From assembly GCA_938029995.1 (NCBI GenBank), contig CALHGI010000017.1:1-5878 (forward strand): DNA of 5,878 nucleotides. The letters run 5' to 3'. Source of the stretch: an uncultured cyanobacterium. Lineage in GTDB: Bacteria; Cyanobacteriota; Cyanobacteriia; Phormidesmidales; Phormidesmidaceae. The position numbers and the translations under genes are program-made. The notes under the pieces were generated by a model. That model saw nothing but the letters and a program-made list of their open reading frames with translations, did no database searches and was not told the DNA's origin. Positions 1-5,312 of this stretch are shown here, one piece after another; positions within the stretch are counted from its first letter, which is position 1; every line of letters starts with the position of its first letter.

Positions 1-1239
<1,239 letters not shown>

Positions 1240-1250
1240 GCGCTGAAACT

Positions 1251-1272
1251 GCCCATGTAAATCTGCATGGGC
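1251..1272 (+). terminator. Hairpin just after thiC, possible 3' end signal
   Basis: Twelve bases after the thiC stop, GCCCATG (1251-1257) pairs perfectly with CATGGGC (1266-1272) around an 8-nt spacer. No T-run follows, so this is not a canonical intrinsic terminator. It could protect the thiC mRNA 3' end, or it could be part of the wider GCCCATG hairpin cluster that runs to 1340. The stem is seen directly; the role is inference. Confidence 0.3.
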
Positions 1273-1306
1273 CCATCCACTGAAGGCGAATCGTTGTCCC
1301 AAAGAT

Positions 1307-1340
1307 ATGGGCCCATGTTCTGACGAATTAGAACATGGGC
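1307..1340. repeat. Palindrome ATGGGCCCAT merging into an 11-bp stem-loop
   Basis: GCCCATGTTC plus T (1311-1321) is perfectly complementary to AGAACATGGGC (1330-1340), an 11-bp stem with an 8-nt loop. Its left arm also belongs to the 10-base palindrome ATGGGCCCAT at 1307-1316, which is repeated exactly at 1267-1276. No T-tract follows, so it is a poor terminator. It could be a protein-binding palindrome pair 40 bp apart, a structure in the thiC 3' UTR, or the upstream boundary of the following small-RNA gene. Confidence 0.45.
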
Positions 1341-1369
1341 GCGTCAGGGTAGCGATTATAGCGGGGACA

Positions 1370-1559
1370 GGATATCTGAGATTTTGCAGTGGGTTAGGCA
1401 GCTCCAACCCACCTGGACCTCAAAGGCCCAAGGCTAACTGGTTCAAAACCCAGTCTAGGCACTCGACTTCTCGGTTCGCCGTTGGTGTTCCCGCAGGGTG
1501 GAGTAGGGGTTGAAGATCGCTGCAAGCCCTGGGGCCTCAGCACCAAGGCATCCCTTTTT
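1370..1559 (+). ncRNA. Probable structured small RNA, candidate cyanobacterial 6S RNA
   Basis: About 185-190 nt with the architecture of one long closed rod. The outer helix TTGCAGTGG (1384-1392) pairs with TCGCTGCAA (1517-1525), nine pairs including two G-U. A nested helix CTCCAACCC (1402-1410) pairs with GGGTTGAAG (1507-1515), eight of nine. A local stem ACTGG/CCAGT lies at 1437-1441 and 1450-1454. A competing local hairpin GTGGGTT/AACCCAC (1389-1395 with 1406-1412) would open the outer helix. The transcript would end at an intrinsic terminator at 1531-1559. All three reading frames are poor here. The length, the rod with internal bubbles and the segment GTTGGTG near 1481 resemble 6S RNA (ssaA/ssrS), the RNA that mimics an open promoter and sequesters RNA polymerase holoenzyme. 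Other structured sRNAs remain possible. The 5' end is uncertain: an AT-rich GATTATAG at 1354-1361 could be a -10 box, but no good -35 is visible. The helices are seen; the 6S identity is inference. Confidence 0.45.
1531..1559 (+). terminator. Intrinsic terminator of the structured small RNA
   Basis: GGG (1531-1533) plus GCCT (1534-1537) pairs with AGGC (1546-1549) and CCC (1552-1554), seven pairs with a 2-nt bulge on the right side, followed at once by TTTTT (1555-1559). This is the only stem in the thiC-kinase interval followed directly by an uninterrupted run of five T. It sits immediately downstream of the long-range helix that closes the candidate RNA. Confidence 0.5.
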
Positions 1560-2052
1560 GTGGACAGCCCTCAATGAGCGTTGTTTGACCCGGCGCGGGG
1601 TTCAAACCCGGCCCTAACATGGGGCACGATAGGAGATATCCATTATCCTGACGCCCCCAACAGCGGCAACCCATATCACAGGACAGCCCCCATAAAGAGT
1701 GTGGGACTCTTGATATTCTCCTAGGAAAGATTTTCGCCTTCGGTTGAGGCCCAAAATTTGCCCGAAATTTGATTAGTGGATAGTCTCTTTAATCAGAACT
1801 ATCTCTCTTAGGGCAGAGAAATTAATAAGATCCATAGTCCTCAAAGCGAAAATAGAGGACTGAGCGGAGTCGAAGTCCGGCTAAATTGGATGTTATCTAA
1901 ATGCTGTCCCTTATTACGAGATATATGGTAGCGATTGCACTGGATTGATGAATATGCGAAGAGAGCGGTATCCCAACGTGGATCATCCAGACTTAGGAAC
2001 ACTGCTGGGTATATTAGGGCATGCCAACTTAGCATGGAGCCCTAACTCAGGT
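1560..2052. other. Intergenic stretch without a recognised gene
   Basis: No protein-like frame of useful length was found on either strand, and no tRNA, tmRNA, SRP RNA or RNase P signature. It holds a hairpin at 1583-1607: GTTTGA pairs with TCAAAC and CCC with GGG around GGCGCG, with one bulged T. The loop side, with GGGTTCAAACCC, looks like a tRNA T-arm, but no tRNA can be built around it. There is a short direct repeat of AAATTTG near 1757-1780, and a dispersed repeat at 1836-1878 listed separately. Confidence 0.5.
1836..1878. repeat. Dispersed cyanobacterial palindromic repeat (TGAGCGGAGTCGAAG type)
   Basis: TGAGCGGAGTCGAAG at 1861-1875 is a sequence I recognise as widely scattered in intergenic DNA of cyanobacteria and some other bacteria (in reverse, CTTCGACTCCGCTCA). 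Here GGACT (1857-1861) and AGTCC (1874-1878) close it as a small hairpin. The left part also pairs with an upstream arm: AGTCCTC (1836-1842) with GAGGACT (1855-1861), 7 bp. Two alternative stems therefore share the middle arm, as in REP-like or small non-autonomous elements. That it is a mobile repeat rests on general knowledge; no second copy lies in this window. Confidence 0.5.
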
Positions 2053-2107
2053 CTTAATCCAGCAGCCAGAATTCAGGTTATCACTGAGTTCTGGCCGCTG
2101 GATTAAG
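2053..2107. repeat. 55-nt near-perfect inverted repeat (long hairpin)
   Basis: CTTAATCCAGC (2053-2063) pairs perfectly with GCTGGATTAAG (2097-2107). After one A/C mismatch, GCCAGAA (2065-2071) pairs with TTCTGGC (2089-2095). After a T-G wobble, TCAG (2073-2076) pairs with CTGA (2084-2087), leaving a 7-nt loop. That is 22 Watson-Crick pairs plus one wobble in 24 positions. No T-tract follows on either strand, so a simple terminator is unlikely. Its size and perfection fit a miniature repeat/REP-like unit or a strong mRNA-processing structure. No coding function is evident. Confidence 0.6.
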
Positions 2108-2116
2108 TACCCATGG

Positions 2117-2143
2117 AGCCGGTCCAAGGAACCTTGACCGGCT
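2117..2143. repeat. Second stem-loop, 8-bp stem
   Basis: AGCCGGTC (2117-2124) pairs perfectly with GACCGGCT (2136-2143). Past one bulged C, AAG can pair with CTT around a GAAC loop. It starts 10 bases after the 55-nt hairpin ends, so the two form a tandem pair of structures. It is not followed by T residues on the plus strand. Role unknown. Confidence 0.45.
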
Positions 2144-2326
2144 GAAGGAAAAACCATATTCCCAAAAAATGCCGTTGCTGATTTAGAGGATGAATCGATC
2201 TGTAAACCTGGCTAATAGCCGGATTGAGACTAGTAAAATCATCCCGAGGATCAACAACGCCCAAAAAATACATATTCGATGGATACAATCCCATGGCCAA
2301 TTGATAGATAGAAAGCTAAGTAATAG
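2144..2326. other. Intergenic, no recognised gene
   Basis: AT-rich spacer between the tandem hairpins and the kinase leader. A minus-strand frame opening with TTG at 2300 runs 65 residues through the 8-bp hairpin and ends inside the 55-nt one. It resembles no family I know and has no clear ribosome site, so it is not called as a gene. A short GGCT/AGCC stem lies near 2209-2219. Nothing else was found. Confidence 0.4.
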
Positions 2327-2393
2327 GGCTTGTTAAGAATTAAGGTCATGGCCTTATTCATTTAAATCATGGCTTAACAAGCCTTTCAGGCTT
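2325..2393 (+). promoter_or_regulatory. Competing hairpins in the presumed leader of the histidine kinase
   Basis: GGCTTGTTAAG (2327-2337) is perfectly complementary to CTTAACAAGCC (2373-2383), 11 bp, extendable by a wobble and an A-T pair, with a 35-nt apical region. The right arm can instead form AAGCCT (2379-2384) with AGGCTT (2388-2393) around a 3-nt loop. The two structures exclude each other, and only TTT follows the long stem. The site lies 92 bases before the kinase ATG. It may be an attenuator-like leader, a weak terminator of upstream transcription, or a repeat element. The pairing is seen; any regulatory role is inference. Confidence 0.35.
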
Positions 2394-2484
2394 AAACCGT
2401 GAAGTAGTTTCTTAACAGATCCATACCGTGCAACTATCCAACATCAAAATTGGTTCACAATGCTACATCTTCTGAAGTCACACA

Positions 2485-4107
2485 ATGCAACGGTTTCTGC
2501 AACGATTTAACGATAGGTTTAATCGGTTTTTGATGCCGGTACTAACGGTATCTGTCGTCATTAGCTTAACTTTAGTAGCCCTAGGCAGCCTGAATAATCG
2601 TCAATTAGCCCAAAACTTTGATGTGGGCATTTCTGAGCAATTTGAGCTACAGGAGCTCATTGGCCAAATTATTCATTTAGATGAAGTGCTGACAATGTCA
2701 GCTCGCATGGCGGCAACGACGGGGAATCGTCAGTGGGAAACACGATATCGAAAGTTTGAGCCCCCACTCGATACCGCCATCCAGAAAGCTATTGAACTAG
2801 CACCAGAAACATTTGAAAACCATGCAGCTCAAACGGATGCGGCAAATATTCAGCTAGTTGCCATGGAAAATCACGCATTTACGTTAGTCCGCAATGGAGC
2901 AACGGACGACGCTTTAGCTATTTTATTTAGCAATGATTACCAACGTCAAAAAAAGATTTATGCCGAGGGCATTGAGAAGACTAATCTTGCCATTAAGAAG
3001 AAAATTAGTCGCCACCTCTATAGCTATAAAAATACATTGGAGAAGACCAGCAAGTTTAGCCTAGCAAGTTTAGTTATTTTAGCGACGGCTTGGTTAATTA
3101 TTCTGGCGTTACTAGCCCAGCATTTGAGATGGAAACAACAGGCTGAGACCCATTTACAGAAGAGCCGCCATGCGATTCAGCAACGCAATATCCAACTGAA
3201 GGGCTCTCAAATTGAACTGGAACAGAAAGCGGACGAATTAGAAAAAACCCTAGACGAGTTGCAACGGGCCCAGCTGCAGATGGTTCAAAGTGAGAAAATG
3301 TCTAGCCTTGGTCAGCTAGTGGCTGGCATTGCCCATGAGATTAACAACCCAGTCAGTTTTATCTATGGAAATTTAAGCCCCATTCGTCACTATTTCAATG
3401 ATTTAATGCGCATTCTTGGTCTCTATCAGCAGGAGTATCCCCAACCTACAGCGGTCGTGCAACAAGGGATCGCTGACGTGGATCTACCCTTTATTCAAGC
3501 AGATTTGCCTAAGACCCTGCACTCGATTGAGGTGGGTGCGGAACGTATTCGCGATATCGTTTTGTCATTGCGTAATTTTTCTCGGATGGATGAATCACCT
3601 TGCAAAGCGGTGGATATCCATGAAGGGATCGACAATACTCTGATGATTCTCAACCATCGCCTCAAGACCCAGTCTAATCGAGGAAAGATCACGATTAGTC
3701 GGCTATATGGAAATTTGCCCTTGGTGGAATGTTATCCAGGCTTTCTCAATCAGGTATTTATGAATATTTTGAGTAATGCCATCGATGCCATTGAAGAGAA
3801 TCCCATCACTTCGGATACGGCGGATATTGCAGGTGAGATTATGATTCGCACCCGGCTATGTGATGGCGATTGTTTGGAAATTGCGATCGCAGACGATGGC
3901 CCTGGCATCGTCGAGGACGTACAATCCAAAATCTTTGATCCTTTTTTCACCACCAAGCCTTTGGGCAAAGGTACGGGCATGGGCATGCCCATCAGCTATC
4001 AAATCATCGTAGAGAAGCACGGAGGCCAAATGAAAATGGCCTCCGCAGCTGGCAAAGGAACCGAATTTATCATCCAAATACCCACATCCCAGTCCGCCGC
4101 CACCTAG
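2485..4107 (+). CDS. Membrane-bound sensor histidine kinase (HisKA/HATPase_c)
   Basis: Two-component sensor of 540 residues that should autophosphorylate on His and pass the phosphate to a response regulator. TM helix 1 spans about residues 16-36 and TM helix 2 about 193-213, enclosing a ~155-residue helical extracytoplasmic sensor region. That region contains LDEVLTMSARMAATTGNRQW (65-84), a stretch I know from many cyanobacterial signalling proteins. A coiled coil (about 218-271) leads to the H-box, GIAHEINNP, with phospho-acceptor His284. The ATPase domain shows the N-box (N427-x3-N431), G1 box DDGPG (470-474), F-box KIFDPFF (482-488) and G2 box GKGTGMGM (494-501), all intact. The ATG at 2485 is the most upstream possible start because an in-frame TGA lies at 2473-2475; the ribosome site is weak. 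No response regulator is adjacent: thiC lies behind and a convergent GST ahead, so the kinase is an orphan here. The ligand is not deducible. A HIP1 octamer lies at 3883-3890. Confidence 0.95.
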   Translation: MQRFLQRFNDRFNRFLMPVLTVSVVISLTLVALGSLNNRQLAQNFDVGISEQFELQELIGQIIHLDEVLTMSARMAATTGNRQWETRYRKFEPPLDTAIQKAIELAPETFENHAAQTDAANIQLVAMENHAFTLVRNGATDDALAILFSNDYQRQKKIYAEGIEKTNLAIKKKISRHLYSYKNTLEKTSKFSLASLVILATAWLIILALLAQHLRWKQQAETHLQKSRHAIQQRNIQLKGSQIELEQKADELEKTLDELQRAQLQMVQSEKMSSLGQLVAGIAHEINNPVSFIYGNLSPIRHYFNDLMRILGLYQQEYPQPTAVVQQGIADVDLPFIQADLPKTLHSIEVGAERIRDIVLSLRNFSRMDESPCKAVDIHEGIDNTLMILNHRLKTQSNRGKITISRLYGNLPLVECYPGFLNQVFMNILSNAIDAIEENPITSDTADIAGEIMIRTRLCDGDCLEIAIADDGPGIVEDVQSKIFDPFFTTKPLGKGTGMGMPISYQIIVEKHGGQMKMASAAGKGTEFIIQIPTSQSAAT

Positions 4108-4117
4108 CGTCTGCGAT

Positions 4118-4198
4118 ATGGGTGAGACCTAGCCCTATCCCCTAAAGCATTCAGAAATCCTATGCGGACTGGAACGCCACGCTAGGGAATTCACCCCA
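4118..4198. terminator. Possible bidirectional stem between convergent genes
   Basis: GGGTGA (4120-4125) pairs with TCACCC (4191-4196), and CCTAGC (4128-4133) pairs with GCTAGG (4181-4186), separated by a small 2/4-nt internal loop and capped by a 47-nt region. The structure fills the 83-bp gap between the kinase stop and the GST stop and includes the last codons of the GST gene. There is no T-tract on either side, so termination is a weak inference from position. Confidence 0.25.
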
Positions 4199-4790
4199 TG
4201 ACAACATGCCTAGGGTGTTGCGATACACGCTCTAACCAAGCTTGAATAGCCGGATAATTAGTGAGGTCAAAATCCCCTTCATGGGCGACATGGGTATAGG
4301 CATAGAGGGATATATCAGCAATGGTGATGGCAGCACCCACCAAAAAAGCCTGTTTTTCCAACACACTTTCCATCACCCTTAAGGCTTTATACCCCCCCGT
4401 TTTCTTATGCTCAAATTCTTGGCGACGATCCTCCGGTAGCCCCAAATATTTAGCAATAAAGCGGGCTACGGCAATGTAGGGTTCGTGGCTATATTGTTCA
4501 AAAAATTGCCATTTCAAAACATTGGCCCTCAACCAGCGATCCTGGGGCAAATGGTCAGTTCCATCCGCAAGATAGTTAAGAATAGCGTTGGATTCTGAGA
4601 GACATTGGCCTGAAGGTAATTCCAAAATTGGGATTTTCCCATTGGGATTTTTAGCCAGGAAACTCGCTGTTTGGGTCTCCCCCTGGAGAATATCCATCTC
4701 TACCCACTCATGGGCAATATCCAAGTGGGCCATGAGTAGCTTAATTTTGTAACAGTTGCCAGATTGGCTATCTCCGTACACTCGATACAC
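4191..4790 (-). CDS. Glutathione S-transferase family protein
   Basis: Cytosolic GST of 199 residues, normal for the family. Such enzymes conjugate or reduce substrates with glutathione in detoxification and oxidative-stress defence. The N-terminal thioredoxin-like domain shows YGDSQSGNCYKIKL (residues 5-18) with Ser/Cys candidates for glutathione activation, NPNGKIPIL with the expected cis-Pro at 54, and SES (65-67) for gamma-glutamyl binding. The C-terminal part is all-helical, with a GST_C-like ITIADISLYAY stretch followed by YPAIQAWLERV. The frame extends upstream to a TTG at 4826. I prefer the GTG at 4788-4790 because AAGGAG lies 8 nt before it and the protein then begins VYRVYGD, matching relatives that start just before the first beta strand. 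The extra 12 residues of the long form overlap the arm of a leader hairpin. It is convergent with the kinase and separated from the upstream minus-strand pair by ~150 bp, so probably transcribed alone. The exact class and substrate are unknown. Confidence 0.92.
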   Translation of the reverse strand: MYRVYGDSQSGNCYKIKLLMAHLDIAHEWVEMDILQGETQTASFLAKNPNGKIPILELPSGQCLSESNAILNYLADGTDHLPQDRWLRANVLKWQFFEQYSHEPYIAVARFIAKYLGLPEDRRQEFEHKKTGGYKALRVMESVLEKQAFLVGAAITIADISLYAYTHVAHEGDFDLTNYPAIQAWLERVSQHPRHVVMG

Positions 4791-4798
4791 AGGCAAAT

Positions 4799-4804
4799 CT
4801 CCTT
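4799..4804 (-). promoter_or_regulatory. Ribosome binding site deciding the GST start
   Basis: On the minus strand this reads AAGGAG, a full Shine-Dalgarno core, 8 nt before the GTG at 4790. The alternative TTG at 4826 has no such site at the right distance, which is why the shorter 199-residue product is chosen. Confidence 0.7.
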
Positions 4805-4825
4805 GAGGGAACTGCGCTATGAACA

Positions 4826-4860
4826 ACGGGATCGGCTAGAAGACTTCCAACCGATCCCGT
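4826..4860 (-). promoter_or_regulatory. 10-bp perfect hairpin in the GST leader
   Basis: ACGGGATCGG (4826-4835) is perfectly complementary to CCGATCCCGT (4851-4860), with a 15-nt loop containing the palindrome GAAGACTTC. It lies about 35 nt upstream of the GST start codon and 20 nt upstream of its ribosome site. It could be an operator palindrome, an mRNA-stabilising 5' structure, or a factor-dependent stop for the upstream minus-strand operon. There is no clean T-run on either strand. The structure is certain; the role is inferred. Confidence 0.45.
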
Positions 4861-4901
4861 GGCCTACAGCTTGTGTAGTCTAAACCTTTCCCAGGAGATA
4901 A

Positions 4902-4929
4902 ATTGTCCTAATCTATCAGCTCCAGTCAA
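4902..4929 (-). promoter_or_regulatory. Candidate sigma-70-type promoter for the GST gene
   Basis: Read on the minus strand, TTGACT (4929-4924) could be a -35 box and GACAAT (4907-4902) a -10 box, with a 16-nt spacer. Transcription would begin near 4895, giving a ~105-nt leader that carries the 10-bp hairpin. The -35 matches the consensus at 5 of 6 positions and the -10 at 4 of 6, so this is only a candidate. Confidence 0.3.
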
Positions 4930-4943
4930 ACAACGTAGCCAAG

Positions 4944-5312
4944 CTAGAGTAGGCGGTTTAACAGCAGTAGACTACTGAAGACAATGGCTAGGGCCAAGAG
5001 CCATTGCCAAGGTTGATCTAAGCTGCGCAAGAACCTTCCCCAACTCCTATACAACTGAACAAGGTCCGCATACAGACTCGTTTTGGGGGGCTGGGGGACG
5101 GGGGCTTCTGGCCCCCCAGGAGGGCTGGGCGGCCCTGGATAGGGGGGTGGAACAGGCCGCTCGGCACCATAGGGTCTGCGGGGGCGACGCACAGACGCGA
5201 CAGGGGCAAACTCGCCCTGGTAGTGCCTGGTGGCCGCCTGCCCCTTCAGGGATGCCGCCCGCCCCCGCAGGGGCGGCTTTACCCTCAATGTACGACGGGG
5301 TAAACGAGTCAT
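4944..5312 (-). CDS. Small proline-rich protein with C-terminal membrane helix, unknown function
   Basis: Family not recognised. The 122 residues fall into three parts. A strongly basic N-terminus (about 1-52) has many Arg/Lys and no acidic residue except one Glu at about 34. A proline-rich linker (about 53-77) is built of PPPYPGPPSPPGG-like sequence. The C-terminal part runs from a predicted amphipathic stretch (SLYADLVQLYRSWGRFLRSL) into one hydrophobic helix (about 102-120), ending at NRLL. This suggests a tail-anchored protein with its basic, flexible part in the cytoplasm. The ATG (5310-5312) overlaps the TGA of the upstream haloperoxidase-like gene as ATGA, and GAGG lies 11 nt before it (5324-5327), so translational coupling is likely. 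The gene is clearly richer in GC than its neighbours, mostly because of Pro, Arg, Gly and Ala codons. The C-terminal part is the most protein-like. The true start could be internal, since the basic part might be a GC-rich artefact. Confidence 0.6.
   Translation of the reverse strand: MTRLPRRTLRVKPPLRGRAASLKGQAATRHYQGEFAPVASVRRPRRPYGAERPVPPPYPGPPSPPGGPEAPVPQPPKTSLYADLVQLYRSWGRFLRSLDQPWQWLLALAIVFSSLLLLNRLL

Noticed and set aside
1389..1460. Possible tRNA (GGTTCAAAACC resembles a T-arm)
   Set aside because: No 7-bp acceptor stem and no anticodon arm at the right spacing can be drawn; the segment fits better inside the long-range fold of the small RNA.
1841..2035. Minus-strand 64-codon frame
   Set aside because: Its C-terminal end is the translated dispersed repeat (SRTSTPLSPLFSL-like), and nothing resembles a real protein.
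1885..2106. Plus-strand open frame ending in the 55-nt hairpin (ATG at 1948, 52 codons, with YPNVDHPDLGTLLGILGH)
   Set aside because: No recognisable family, no ribosome site before the ATG, and its last third is simply the left arm, loop and right arm of the long hairpin. Looks like chance.
2103..2300. Minus-strand 65-codon frame starting with TTG, reading LAMGLYPSNMYFLGVVDPRDD
   Set aside because: Mildly protein-like composition, but no family match that I know, no ribosome site, and it runs into the hairpins. It could be a decayed gene fragment; a translated search would decide. Not called.
5253..5283. Plus-strand hairpin GCCGCC...GGGGCGGC followed by TTT as an intrinsic terminator
   Set aside because: It lies inside the minus-strand small gene with no plus-strand gene upstream, and only three T residues follow.
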